NCBI GenBank assembly: GCA_026388095.1
Contig: JAPLKL010000028.1
Span: 1 to 64,000, forward strand
Direction: 5' to 3'
Length of the DNA stretch: 64,000 bases
DNA from: Elusimicrobiota bacterium
GTDB lineage: Bacteria > Elusimicrobiota > Elusimicrobia > UBA1565 > UBA9628
Of this stretch, positions 40,591 to 48,703 are shown piece after piece. The position numbers and the translations under genes were made by a program. Under the pieces are notes generated by a model, which saw nothing but the letters and a program-made list of their open reading frames with translations, was not told the DNA's origin and ran no database searches. The first letter of the stretch is position 1. Each line of letters begins with the position of its first letter.

Positions 40591-41328
40591 ATGGCAACCG
40601 CGACCTCAGTCAGCTCTCGGATGCAGCAGGTCCAGCATCGGGTCGCGGAGTGCAAGCGGCGGCTTGATGGCCAGAACCGGTCCGTGGCCGACGCCTGCCG
40701 CGGAGCGCTGGAGCTCCAGGCGCGGGCCGCAGCCCTCAAGAAGAACCTCGAAGACATGGCGCAAAGGCTCCAGGCTTTGGAGGCCAGCGCCGCATCCGCC
40801 GCGCCGGATACCATCGCATCGGCACCCGAGACCGCCGCACCGAGCCGCGAGAGTCCGGGTCCGGGCGGGGCGGGGGGGATCTGGCGGTGCTTCCCGTATC
40901 TCCTCGTCGTGGCGGCGGGCATCGGCTATGGATTGACGGACCGTAACGTGGCGGCGGCCGCCCCGGCGGCAGCGCCGGTTTCCGAGGCCTGGCGGCCCGC
41001 GGCGGTCGCCTGGCCCGCCGCGGCGGCGCCCGCGCCGGGCGAGCCGGCGAACGAGGCCCTGAGGCTGGTCTATGAGTACCGGCTGCCCGGCATGGATGCG
41101 GCCATGCTCGATCTGGTGGGAGCCCGCGAGGACGCGCTGGGCCCGTCTCCTTGGGGGATCGAGTGCGATGAGAGCGATCGTTGCGAGGTGACCTTCATCT
41201 CCCGCGCCGGCGGGGATGAGGAGCCTCTCTACGAATTCGCGGTAGACCTGGGCGCCAAGGCCGTGACCCCCTCGCCGAGCACCGTCGAGAGACTGCTCTC
41301 CGAGGCCGTGGCTCAGCACGCCGCCTAG
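40591..41328 (+). CDS. Coiled-coil single-pass membrane protein of unknown function
   Basis: 245 residues. Residues 10-65 form a strong coiled coil, followed by an Ala/Pro/Gly linker, one membrane helix (about 100-118, CFPYLLVVAAGIGYGLTD), another Ala/Pro-rich linker and a small C-terminal domain of about 90 residues containing the pair IECDESDRCEV. No family was recognised. A possible -10 (TACAAT, 40572-40577) lies 13 bases before the ATG. Topology suggests a cytoplasmic coiled coil and an extracytoplasmic domain. Confidence 0.6.
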   Translation: MATATSVSSRMQQVQHRVAECKRRLDGQNRSVADACRGALELQARAAALKKNLEDMAQRLQALEASAASAAPDTIASAPETAAPSRESPGPGGAGGIWRCFPYLLVVAAGIGYGLTDRNVAAAAPAAAPVSEAWRPAAVAWPAAAAPAPGEPANEALRLVYEYRLPGMDAAMLDLVGAREDALGPSPWGIECDESDRCEVTFISRAGGDEEPLYEFAVDLGAKAVTPSPSTVERLLSEAVAQHAA

Positions 41329-41344
41329 AAAGTCTAGAAAGCCC

Positions 41345-41373
41345 TTGACAGGGAATGGGCCGGGAGCTATACT
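41345..41373 (+). promoter_or_regulatory. Consensus promoter with no downstream gene
   Basis: TTGACA (41345-41350), 17-base spacer, TATACT (41368-41373): the best sigma-70 match seen in the window. On the plus strand no coding frame follows before the opposed gene ending at 41476, so it probably drives the small RNA described next. Confidence 0.7.
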
Positions 41374-41379
41374 GCAAAT

Positions 41380-41470
41380 TAGGAAGCCCTGAGGGGCGAC
41401 CTGCAGAAGACTCCGGGCGGCGCCGCCGCCGGATTGAGCCAAATCCCCGAAAAGGGGATTTGGCTTTCTC
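41380..41470 (+). ncRNA. Candidate small RNA of about 90 nt
   Basis: Between the consensus promoter (41345-41373) and a 12-bp terminator hairpin (41437-41465, then TTTCTC) lies about 90 bases of non-coding sequence. It can fold into GCCC/GGGC with loop TGAG (41386-41397), a GC-rich stem (41413-41432, one bulge, loop GCC) and the terminator. No match to 6S, SRP, tmRNA, RNase P or a known riboswitch was recognised. The boundaries are predictions from promoter and terminator only. Confidence 0.5.
41437..41468. terminator. Terminator hairpin between convergent units
   Basis: AGCCAAATCCCC (41437-41448) pairs fully with GGGGATTTGGCT (41454-41465), loop GAAAA. TTTCTC follows on plus. It ends the candidate small RNA and may also serve the minus-strand gene ending at 41476. 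Confidence 0.8.
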
Positions 41471-41475
41471 ATGCG

Positions 41476-42609
41476 CTAAGCGCGCTCCGGGTCGTCCGGC
41501 TGGCGTAGGAACATCCACCAGATGGCGAGATTGAAGAGGTGGGTGCCGAAGGCCGCGGACCATAGGAACCAGTGGAGCTTCCTGACGACGGTCAGGACGA
41601 CGATGAGGTAGACGTAGTCGCGGCTGGCCACGCGCTCGAAGAAGATCTGGGTCGGTCCGAGCTTTCTCCGGGGCCGGCGCAGGATGAGCCACCAGATCGT
41701 GAACATGCTGGCGGCCATCCCCGAGACCATCAGGATCCCGGGCAGCAGGACTCGGGCCTGGGGGTCGGTACTGCGCACGGCGAAGGGGATGGCGAGGAAG
41801 ATGGCCAGATGCGCGATGTGGTCCGCGCCGAGGTCGTAGTCGGCGCCCGACTGGCTGCACAGCAGTTTGAGCCGCGCGATCTCCCCGTCGCAGCCGTCGA
41901 GGATGCAGCAGAACCAGAGCAGGAAAACCCCCAGGACCTGGAGAGGATAGGAGCCGAAGGCGAGCCAAGCCGCGCCCAGCAGGCCCAGCAGCAGGCTCGC
42001 GGTGGTGACGGCGTTGGGGGTGGCGGGGGTGCGCAGCAGCAGCCGGGAGAGGCCCACGGACATGCGGCGGTCGAAGCGGGCCACGAAGCCGTCCGTGTCC
42101 TTCACCAGGCCGTCGAACAGCGCCCGCTCCGCGCGCGGGATCGCATCCGCGTCCTGCAAAGAGATCCAGTCTCCCTCGCCGGCCTCGAAATCGCGGCCGC
42201 CGGCGCAGGAGCCCGCGGCGTAGGAGTCGGGAGATGGGTGATAGCTGGCCAAGACCTCGCCTCGCCGCACCCAGCGCGCGGGGCGGCCCTCGGCCCGGGC
42301 TTGGCTCAGGAAGCGCCCCAAAGAGCCGTCGAGCGGGAGCCCGTCGGCGGCGACCGCCAGCAGGGGGACTCCGGCGGCGAGCCGGGCCGCGACCTCGCCC
42401 GAGGGAGCGCACTCCACGCGCGCGGCGCCCAGCCCCGCTATCTGCCGGCCCCAGCGCCGCGCGAAGTCCGGGTCCGCGTCCAGCAGGATGATGTTCTCGG
42501 GGGAGAGGTACTCGGCGATGCGCTGGGCGGAGCGCAGCACGGCGGGGATGGATGCAATGCAGGGGAGGTCCCGGGCGGGGCCGAGCACGACTTGGATACG
42601 GTCTGGCAT
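41476..42609 (-). CDS. CDP-alcohol phosphatidyltransferase-type membrane enzyme with N-terminal nucleotidyltransferase-like domain
   Basis: 377 residues from ATG 42609. The C-terminal half has 5-6 helices and the complete CDP-OH-P signature DG-x2-DG-x2-AR-x8-G-x3-D-x3-D-like element, seen as DGCDGEIARL then GADYDLGADH. The N-terminal ~180 residues (PCIASIPAVLRSAQRIAEYL, IILLDADPDF, VPLLAVAADGLPLD, GDWISLQDADAIPRAERALF) look like a reduced sugar-nucleotidyltransferase domain, as in bifunctional enzymes that make and use CDP-inositol. Loss of the GxGxR loop suggests the domain may be inactive. The product is likely an unusual polar lipid or phosphodiester. Confidence 0.8.
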   Translation of the reverse strand: MPDRIQVVLGPARDLPCIASIPAVLRSAQRIAEYLSPENIILLDADPDFARRWGRQIAGLGAARVECAPSGEVAARLAAGVPLLAVAADGLPLDGSLGRFLSQARAEGRPARWVRRGEVLASYHPSPDSYAAGSCAGGRDFEAGEGDWISLQDADAIPRAERALFDGLVKDTDGFVARFDRRMSVGLSRLLLRTPATPNAVTTASLLLGLLGAAWLAFGSYPLQVLGVFLLWFCCILDGCDGEIARLKLLCSQSGADYDLGADHIAHLAIFLAIPFAVRSTDPQARVLLPGILMVSGMAASMFTIWWLILRRPRRKLGPTQIFFERVASRDYVYLIVVLTVVRKLHWFLWSAAFGTHLFNLAIWWMFLRQPDDPERA

Positions 42610-42622
42610 GGGCGGAGCAGGA

Positions 42623-42680
42623 ATTATATCAAGTTTCGACCGGCGGGCTGGGAATCCGTCCGGCCTTGAAGTGATATAAT
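42623..42680. promoter_or_regulatory. Divergent identical extended -10 promoters
   Basis: TGATATAAT occurs on the minus strand (42631 to 42623), 13 bases before the CDP-alcohol transferase ATG, and on the plus strand (42672-42680), 34 bases before the WD40 ATG. Both are perfect extended -10 sites with no clear -35. Confidence 0.6.
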
Positions 42681-42714
42681 CGGAATCAACGTATCCGGGA
42701 TGGATGGAGGCCCC

Positions 42715-43689
42715 ATGAGCATCTGGCCGGTCGTGGCCGTCCTCGTCAGCGCGCTGGCGGCCGCTCCCGTTCCTTCCCCTGCGGCTGTTCCTGCGGTCTG
42801 GCACGGGCACAGCGACGATGTGACCTTCGTGTCCTTCTCTCCCGACGGCAGCAAAGTCCTTTCCGGCAGCCGGGACCGGACCGTGCGCCTCTGGGATTCG
42901 CAGACGGGAGAGACGCTGGCCGTCTTCGCGGGCCAGGAGACCCCGATCGCGGCCGTCGCTTTCTCCACCGACGGCCGGACGGCGCTTTCCGCCAGCGACC
43001 AGGCGGCTATACGCACCTGGGACATCGCCACGGGCGAGCCGGGGTTGTCCTGGCCGGGGCGCGGGGGGTTCGTCTATGCCGCGGAGTTCTCTCCGGACGG
43101 CGCCAAGCTGATCACCGGCGGCAGCGACCGCAGGCTGCGGGTCTGGGAGGTGTCCACCGGCCAGGAGAAGGGGGACTGGCGGGGGAATTTCGACTATGTC
43201 CAGGCCGTCGCCTTCTCGCCGGACGGGACCAGCGCTCTGGTGGGCGGCTCCGACTGCGAGATCCTGGACCTGACCACGGGCAAGCGCCGTACCGTCCTGG
43301 CCGGCTCCGCCGGGATCGTCCTGGACGTGGACCTGTCCCACGACGGGACCATGGCCTTGAGCGGGGGGATGGACGGGAGCCTCCGGCTCTATGACGTCCG
43401 GACCGGGGCGCTGAAGGCCGTCTGGAAAGGCCATCGCAAGGCCGTGGCCTGGGCGGACTTCTCCCCGGACGGGTCTCTGGCGCTCTCGGGAAGCTACGAT
43501 CATACGGTGCGGCTTTGGGACGTGGCCACGGGCCGGGAGATCAAGGTCTGGACGGGGCACACGAACCGCGTCCGGGCCGTGGCCTTCTCGCCGGACGGCC
43601 GGCGGGCGCTCTCGGCCGGCGACGACGGCACCCTGCGCCTCTGGGACGTGGACGCGGCTTTGGCCGAGGACCGCGCCGGGAAGCGCTGA
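42715..43689 (+). CDS. Exported WD40 beta-propeller protein
   Basis: 324 residues from ATG 42715, chosen for GGAGG at 5-base spacing over the ATG at 42700. A signal peptide or anchor (residues 1-18) is followed by seven WD-type repeats, each about 42 residues, with endings RLWD, RTWD, RVWE, EILD, RLYD, RLWD and RLWD, enough for one closed seven-blade propeller. The fourth blade is degenerate. Such propellers serve as binding scaffolds; no enzyme domain is attached and the partner is unknown. Confidence 0.88.
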   Translation: MSIWPVVAVLVSALAAAPVPSPAAVPAVWHGHSDDVTFVSFSPDGSKVLSGSRDRTVRLWDSQTGETLAVFAGQETPIAAVAFSTDGRTALSASDQAAIRTWDIATGEPGLSWPGRGGFVYAAEFSPDGAKLITGGSDRRLRVWEVSTGQEKGDWRGNFDYVQAVAFSPDGTSALVGGSDCEILDLTTGKRRTVLAGSAGIVLDVDLSHDGTMALSGGMDGSLRLYDVRTGALKAVWKGHRKAVAWADFSPDGSLALSGSYDHTVRLWDVATGREIKVWTGHTNRVRAVAFSPDGRRALSAGDDGTLRLWDVDAALAEDRAGKR

Positions 43690-43707
43690 AGAGCGCCGCC
43701 AACACCG

Positions 43708-44400
43708 TCAGGGCTTCTTGACCGCCTGGGCGTAGTTGGCCGCGGCGAAATCCCAGTTGACGAGATCGTCGATCACGGCGTCGACGTATTTGGCCCGGGC
43801 GTTGCGGTAGTCGATGTAATAGGCATGCTCCCAGACGTCCAGGACCAGCAGGGCGGTCTGGCCGTGGCGCAGGGGGTTGTCCGCGTTGGAGGTCTGGACG
43901 ACCTTGAGCTGGCCGTGGTCCAGCACCAGCCAAGCCCAGCCGGAACCGAACAGGGACGTCGCGGCCTGGGCGAACTGCGTCCGGAACTCCGCGAAGGAGC
44001 CGAAGTCCCGCTTGATGGCCGCGGCCAAGTCGCCGGCAGGCTGGCCCCCGCCCTTGGGCTTGAGGCTGTTCCAATAGAAGGTGTGGTTCCAGACCTGGGC
44101 CGAGGCGTTGAAGAGCGGGCCGGTGGGGGCGGTCTTGACGAGCTCTTCGAGAGTGCGGCCGGCCTCGGGCTTGCCAGCTACCAGCTTGTTGAGGATGTCT
44201 ACATAGCCCTTCTGGTGCTTGCCGTAGTGGTACTGCATGGTCTCGGCGCTGATGAAGGGGGCCAGCGCGCCTTGGTCATAGGGGAGGGGCGGCTGAGTGA
44301 ATGCGCCGGCAACGGGCGGGGCGGTTTCCGTCGCCAGGCTGGGGCCGGCGATGAGGGCGGACAGCGCAGTGACGAGTAGGGCTAATTTAGGGTGGGACAT
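43708..44400 (-). CDS. sodB: Exported superoxide dismutase, Fe/Mn family
   Basis: 230 residues from ATG 44400 with GGAGGAAT upstream. Residues 1-23 are a signal peptide (LALLVTALSALIAGPSLA), so the enzyme is exported. The SOD fold follows: QYHYGKHQKGYVDILN (first His), NASAQVWNHTFYWNSL (second His), FGSGWAWLV and LDVWEHAYYIDYRN (Asp and His). The Fe-type spelling is favoured by AAQVWNHTFYWN-like sequence, but metal choice is uncertain. It lies 14 bases behind the CheX-like gene on the same strand. Confidence 0.92.
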   Translation of the reverse strand: MSHPKLALLVTALSALIAGPSLATETAPPVAGAFTQPPLPYDQGALAPFISAETMQYHYGKHQKGYVDILNKLVAGKPEAGRTLEELVKTAPTGPLFNASAQVWNHTFYWNSLKPKGGGQPAGDLAAAIKRDFGSFAEFRTQFAQAATSLFGSGWAWLVLDHGQLKVVQTSNADNPLRHGQTALLVLDVWEHAYYIDYRNARAKYVDAVIDDLVNWDFAAANYAQAVKKP

Positions 44401-44414
44401 GGATTCCTCCGGGA

Positions 44415-45005
44415 TCAGCCGTCGAGGGCTTCGGCCAGGTGGCCCGCCAGGGCCGAGTTGAGCAGCATGGTGATGACGCCAGAGGCGCCGAGTTCCGCGG
44501 ACGCGATCTGGATGTCCGCGCGCACCGCTTGGCCGTCCTCGCGCAGCAGCAGCTTGCCGAAGGCCGTCTCGTCGAGCATGCTCAGGTCTCCCTGCCAGAC
44601 CTCGGGAGAGGAAAGGAAGATGATCATGAGCGCGGCATCGCCCAGGGAATTGATCACCGGGTTGACCACCATGTTCGAGATCTCGGCGACGGCGTCGGGC
44701 TCCTTGCCCTTCCAGGAGTCGGGCTTCTTGCTGAAGCCCTTGAAGAAGGCCCGGGCCACGGCTTCGGCGCTGGCGTCCGGGAAGGCCACCAAGAACACCC
44801 CGCCGGGCAGAGTGAAGAGGGCCCCGCAATGCTGCGGCCCCGCGGCCTGAGGCCGGCGCAGCCCCTCGGCCGGCCCTTGCCGCAGGGAGGACTCGCTGAC
44901 CTGCCAGGGAGCCCCGGAGATCTGGGTCAGCCGGGCCAGGGCGGAGTCCATGCCCGTGCGCAGCAGGCGCCGCAGGTGCTGCTGGACCGTTTCGGAAAGG
45001 ATCAT
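44415..45005 (-). CDS. CheC/CheX-like protein
   Basis: 196 residues from ATG 45005, overlapping the response-regulator stop by 4 bases. The central part, DAVAEISNMVVNPVINSLGDAALMIIF, carries the ExxN signature of the CheC/CheX/FliY phosphatase fold. A second symmetric element is seen in LDETAFGKLLLRED. Partnering with a lone CheY-like receiver suggests that it dephosphorylates that regulator. No chemoreceptor or flagellar gene is in the window. Confidence 0.65.
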   Translation of the reverse strand: MILSETVQQHLRRLLRTGMDSALARLTQISGAPWQVSESSLRQGPAEGLRRPQAAGPQHCGALFTLPGGVFLVAFPDASAEAVARAFFKGFSKKPDSWKGKEPDAVAEISNMVVNPVINSLGDAALMIIFLSSPEVWQGDLSMLDETAFGKLLLREDGQAVRADIQIASAELGASGVITMLLNSALAGHLAEALDG

Positions 45006-45367
45006 GCTGGGGAGAAGCGGCTCAAAGCCCGGCCCAGGTCTTCGAGAGTGAAGGGCTTGCTCAGGAAACCCGCGGCCCCGGCCTGGCGGACTTCGTCGTG
45101 CACCACCTGCTGGACGTTGCCGGAGACCACCAGGACCCGCGCCTTGGGGTCCAGCTCGCGCAGGGCCTTGAGCACGGCGAGCCCGTCGCCGTCGGCCAAC
45201 GAAAGGTCGAGGGTCACGAGGTCGGGCTTGTGGGACTGGTAGGCGGCGACCGCCTCCGGGAGCGCGGCGGCTTCGGCTACGATCTGATGCCCGAAGCACT
45301 CCGCGAACTCCTGGATGAGGCTCCGGGTCACGACGCTGTCGTCCACGACCAGGATGCGCAGCGGCAT
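45002..45367 (-). CDS. Single-domain response regulator (CheY-like)
   Basis: 121 residues, receiver domain only. ILVVDDSVVTRSLI (acidic pair), phospho-acceptor Asp in LVTLDLSLADGDG, VVSGN (Ser/Thr switch position) and FLSKPF (invariant Lys) are all present. An extended -10 site lies 9 bases upstream on the minus strand. It heads a three-gene unit with the CheX-like protein and the exported SOD. The cognate kinase is not in the window. Confidence 0.92.
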   Translation of the reverse strand: MPLRILVVDDSVVTRSLIQEFAECFGHQIVAEAAALPEAVAAYQSHKPDLVTLDLSLADGDGLAVLKALRELDPKARVLVVSGNVQQVVHDEVRQAGAAGFLSKPFTLEDLGRALSRFSPA

Positions 45368-45376
45368 AACGGCTCA

Positions 45377-45385
45377 ATCATATCA
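45377..45385 (-). promoter_or_regulatory. Extended -10 promoter of the response-regulator operon
   Basis: TGATATGAT on the minus strand (45385 to 45377) ends 9 bases before the ATG at 45367, giving a leader of at most a few bases. The surrounding AT-rich stretch (45376-45395) may also hold the promoter for the divergent gene at 45430. Confidence 0.5.
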
Positions 45386-45429
45386 TAAAATATGACTTCA
45401 AACGCCTGGCCGGGACGAGGAGAGATTCT

Positions 45430-46518
45430 ATGCGCTGGACCGCGATATTCGGTGCCGCTCTGCTCTGGGGCGGGGGCCTCCAGGCCGCCGACCCCGGGCG
45501 GGCGACCTTGCGCCGCTTGACCGGCGAGGCGACCCGGTGGCGGGGCATCTACGGCGCGGTGCTCGCCGCAGGCCTCAAGGAGGACGCGTCCGCCATCACT
45601 CCCCCGGAGCGCGAGATCATGGGCCGCGTGGCGCGTTCGCCCGGGGTCGCAGCCGTGGTCTACCTCAACCGCTACGGGCAGGTGCGCTGGTCCGAGGACC
45701 CGGAGCTCATCTCGCTGCCCCTGGAGGAGTACCAGAAGAGGACGGGGGCGGTACTCCAGGCGGCCGCCGAGGTCATGACCTCCACCGCCGCCCGCGTCAG
45801 GCAGGCCCCGGACGCGCCGGTCTACGAGGCCGCCATACCCATCGTCGCGGAGGGAGCCACGCAAGGCGTGCTCGACCTCTGGGTCAGGCGCGACGGACTC
45901 TTCGGGCTGCTTTCCGAGCGCCCGCAGCCTGCCGCGGACGCACCGCCGAGACCCGCTGCCGCCCCGTCTCCCGAGGCCGGCAGGCGCCAGGCCCAGCAAT
46001 CCTACCTATCGGGCATGGTCTACTTCGAGAAAGGTGACTACGAAAAGGCCCTCAAGGAATGGGAGACAGCCCGCAAGTTCGACCCCGAGGACCAGGATGT
46101 GGCGGCGGGCCTGGCGCGGGTCCGCCGGCTCTTGGGCCGGACCTCGGCGTCGGGAGGACCGATCCCGCTGCAGGCAGCCCCGACCTTCGATAGGAGCGAG
46201 ACTCGTTCGGATGACCAGCGCCGCTCGCAGCAGCACTATCTTGCCGGCATCATCTACTACGACAAGGCCGACTACGCCAAGGCCCGCGAAGAGTGGATGC
46301 TGGCTTCGCGCATCGATCCGGACAACGCAGACGCCGCGGCCGGCTTGCGGCGGGTCGACCGTTTGTTGACGCCGGACGACTCCAAGAATTGCGTGAACCT
46401 GTACCAGGAGCGCCGCTACGATGACGCGGCCGCGGCTTGCGCGGCTTGCCTGGAGCGCGACCCCGACAGCGCGGCCTGCGGCGCGACCAGAAGGCTCATG
46501 GAAGGGCGGGTCCCCTAG
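45430..46518 (+). CDS. Exported TPR protein
   Basis: 362 residues, ATG preceded by GAGGAGAG. Signal peptide 1-19. Residues about 25-150 are an alpha/beta region with VVYLNRYGQVRWSEDPELI and AAIPIVAEGATQGVLDLWV, resembling an extracytoplasmic PAS/Cache-type sensor fold. Two TPR pairs follow (about 188-235 and 258-350), with the near-repeat YLSGMVYFEKGDYEKALKEW / YLAGIIYYDKADYAKAREEW. The C-terminus has five cysteines. No enzymatic domain. Next gene is mtgA, 5 bases on. Confidence 0.75.
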   Translation: MRWTAIFGAALLWGGGLQAADPGRATLRRLTGEATRWRGIYGAVLAAGLKEDASAITPPEREIMGRVARSPGVAAVVYLNRYGQVRWSEDPELISLPLEEYQKRTGAVLQAAAEVMTSTAARVRQAPDAPVYEAAIPIVAEGATQGVLDLWVRRDGLFGLLSERPQPAADAPPRPAAAPSPEAGRRQAQQSYLSGMVYFEKGDYEKALKEWETARKFDPEDQDVAAGLARVRRLLGRTSASGGPIPLQAAPTFDRSETRSDDQRRSQQHYLAGIIYYDKADYAKAREEWMLASRIDPDNADAAAGLRRVDRLLTPDDSKNCVNLYQERRYDDAAAACAACLERDPDSAACGATRRLMEGRVP

Positions 46519-46523
46519 GACCT

Positions 46524-47351
46524 ATGCCCGGCAGAAGGCGCGGCCGCAAGGGTTCCGGCATCCTTTTCAAGCTGCTGGGCGCCGCCGTCCTCATGAGCGC
46601 CCTCTACGTCCTGTGGCTCCCCGACGTGGCCCCCCTCAAGCGCAGCAACCCCAGGACGACCTCTTACATCGAACTGCGCCGGGAGGCCGCGCGGCGGGCG
46701 GGAAAGAAGTTCACGCCCCGCCTGACCTGGCTCCCCTGGGACCGCATCTCCGAGCACTTGAAGCACGCGGTCTTCATCGCCGAGGACGACACCTTCTACA
46801 GGCACAAAGGGGTGGACTGGGACAGCGTCCAACTGGCCCTGAAGAAGGACTGGGAGATGAAGCGCTTGGCCTACGGCGGCAGCACCATCACCCAGCAGGT
46901 GGCGCGCAACCTCTACCTGTCTCCCTCCAAGAACCCTCTGCGCAAGCTCAAGGAACTGCTCATCGCCAGACGGCTGGAGGCCGAACTGAGCAAGCGGCGC
47001 ATCTTCGAGCTCTACCTCAACATCGCGGAATGGGGCAAGGGCATCTATGGGGCCGAAGCCGCGGCCCAGGCTTATTTCGGCAAGTCCGCCGCGGACCTGA
47101 CTCCGGACGAGGCTGTGGCCATGGCCGTGGTCCTGCCCAACCCCCGGCGCTGGAATCCGGCGGAGAAGGGCCGCTATGTCCAGCGCAATATGCACCGGAT
47201 CATGGGCCGCATGCGGGCCTCGGGATTCCTGTCGGAGGAGGCTGCCGACATCTCCGCCGATGACATCCGGATCGACACCGCCACTGTGATGCCGGTCCCG
47301 GCCGTGGTCCCGGCCGCGGTGCCCGGAGAGCCGGAGGTCGCCAAGCCGTGA
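46524..47351 (+). CDS. mtgA: Monofunctional peptidoglycan transglycosylase
   Basis: 275 residues from ATG 46524. A membrane anchor (about residues 14-32) is followed by a GT51 glycosyltransferase domain: AVFIAEDDTFYRHKGVDW (catalytic Glu), GGSTITQQVARNLYLSP, RRLEAELSKRRIFELYLN and WGKGIYGAEAAAQAYFGK. There is no transpeptidase domain, so this is the MtgA type that polymerises lipid II. A Pro/Val/Ala-rich tail ends the protein. It overlaps the NRAMP gene by 4 bases. Confidence 0.95.
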   Translation: MPGRRRGRKGSGILFKLLGAAVLMSALYVLWLPDVAPLKRSNPRTTSYIELRREAARRAGKKFTPRLTWLPWDRISEHLKHAVFIAEDDTFYRHKGVDWDSVQLALKKDWEMKRLAYGGSTITQQVARNLYLSPSKNPLRKLKELLIARRLEAELSKRRIFELYLNIAEWGKGIYGAEAAAQAYFGKSAADLTPDEAVAMAVVLPNPRRWNPAEKGRYVQRNMHRIMGRMRASGFLSEEAADISADDIRIDTATVMPVPAVVPAAVPGEPEVAKP

Positions 47352-48607
47352 TCCCTTGGCTGCGCGGCCTCATCGTCCGGCACCGGCCCCAGTTTGGCGC
47401 CCTGGACATCCTCAAGTACATCGGACCGGGATTCCTCGTGACCGTGGGGTTCATAGACCCGGGCAATTGGGCGACCGGCCTGGCCGCAGGCGCGGGCCAT
47501 GGCTATCAACTGCTCTGGGTCGTCACCGCCGGGACGCTTCTGCTCATCCTGCTGCAGCACAACGCCGCGCATCTGGGCATCGTGACCGGCCTTTGCCTCT
47601 CCGAGAGCATGAGCCAGCACATGTCGCGGCGCTGGGCCCCCATCCTGCTGGCCACCGGGGTCCTGGCCGCCGCGGCCACGGCCCTGGCCGAACTCGTCGG
47701 CGCGGCCATCGGGCTTAACATGCTGGTGGGGCTTCCCTTGAGGCCGGGGGCGGCCCTGACCGCGGCCGGCGTGGTCGTCCTGCTCTATACCAACTCTTAC
47801 CGCCGAGTGGAGCGCTGGATCATCGGCTGCGTGGGCTTGGTGGGCCTCGCTTTCATCTACGAGCTGGCCTTGGTGCGGGTGGATTGGGGTGCGGCGGCGC
47901 GCGGCGCCTTCCTGCCCGCGGCACCGCTGGGGTCGGGCGTCTTGATCCTCGCCTTGCTCGGGGCCGTGGTCATGCCGCACAACCTGTATCTGCATTCGGA
48001 GATCATTCAGAGCCGGCAGTGCAATCTTGAGGATGACGCCGCGGTGCGCCAACGCTTGAGCCTCGAATTCGTGGACACCTTGGCCGCCATGGGGCTGGGC
48101 TGGGCCATCAACTGCGCCATGATCATCCTTGCGGCCACGGTATTCTTCGCGCACGGAGTCGCGGTCACGGAACTCCCCCAGGCCCAAGCCACGCTCGCCC
48201 CCTTGCTCGGGCGCGCCGCGGGCTTGGTTTTCGCGCTGGGTCTGCTCTTCTCCGGGGTCGCCTCCACTTTGACCGCGGCCATGGCCGGGGGCAGCATATT
48301 CGCGGGAATCTTCGGCGAGCCTTACCATGTCTCGGACCATCATTCGCGCGTCGGCATCGCCCTGACCTTGGGCGGAGGCCTGGCCGCGGCTTGCCTGCCG
48401 AGCGATCCCTTCAAAGCGCTCATCTGGAGCCAAGTGGCGCTGAGCCTCCAGCTCCCTTTCACCGTCATCCCGCTCGTGGTGCTGACCTCCTCGCGCCGGG
48501 TCATGGGGAATCACTCCAACCCGGGCGTGGAGAAAGCCCTGCTCTGGACTGCCGCCCTGGTGGTCTCGCTCATCAATCTGCTCCTCGTCCGGGACGCCCT
48601 GCGTTGA
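47348..48607 (+). CDS. NRAMP-family divalent metal transporter
   Basis: 419 residues from a GTG, about 11 helices. The metal-binding TM1 motif is FIDPGNWAT (DPGN) and the TM6 motif is VVMPHNLYLHS with Met-Pro-His, both conserved in MntH/NRAMP proteins. HSEIIQSRQ follows as usual. It would import Mn2+ or Fe2+ with protons. Pairing with mtgA looks like simple operon packing; the metal may supply the nearby exported SOD (inference). Confidence 0.92.
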   Translation: MIPWLRGLIVRHRPQFGALDILKYIGPGFLVTVGFIDPGNWATGLAAGAGHGYQLLWVVTAGTLLLILLQHNAAHLGIVTGLCLSESMSQHMSRRWAPILLATGVLAAAATALAELVGAAIGLNMLVGLPLRPGAALTAAGVVVLLYTNSYRRVERWIIGCVGLVGLAFIYELALVRVDWGAAARGAFLPAAPLGSGVLILALLGAVVMPHNLYLHSEIIQSRQCNLEDDAAVRQRLSLEFVDTLAAMGLGWAINCAMIILAATVFFAHGVAVTELPQAQATLAPLLGRAAGLVFALGLLFSGVASTLTAAMAGGSIFAGIFGEPYHVSDHHSRVGIALTLGGGLAAACLPSDPFKALIWSQVALSLQLPFTVIPLVVLTSSRRVMGNHSNPGVEKALLWTAALVVSLINLLLVRDALR

Positions 48608-48671
48608 GCTGCGGCGGGCCCAAACCCTCTAGGTCCGCTGCCCAGGCCGTCTTAGGACTTTCGGCTGTACC

Positions 48672-48697
48672 GTCTGCAGGCAGACTCGTGATAGACT
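48672..48697 (+). promoter_or_regulatory. Inverted repeat and extended -10 before the phospholipase D-like gene
   Basis: GTCTGC-AG-GCAGAC (48672-48685) sits where a -35 would lie, and TGATAGACT (48689-48697) is an extended -10. The ATG at 48704 is 6 bases beyond, so the mRNA should be leaderless. The inverted repeat could be an operator for an activator or repressor. Confidence 0.45.
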
Positions 48698-48703
48698 GTG
48701 CTC

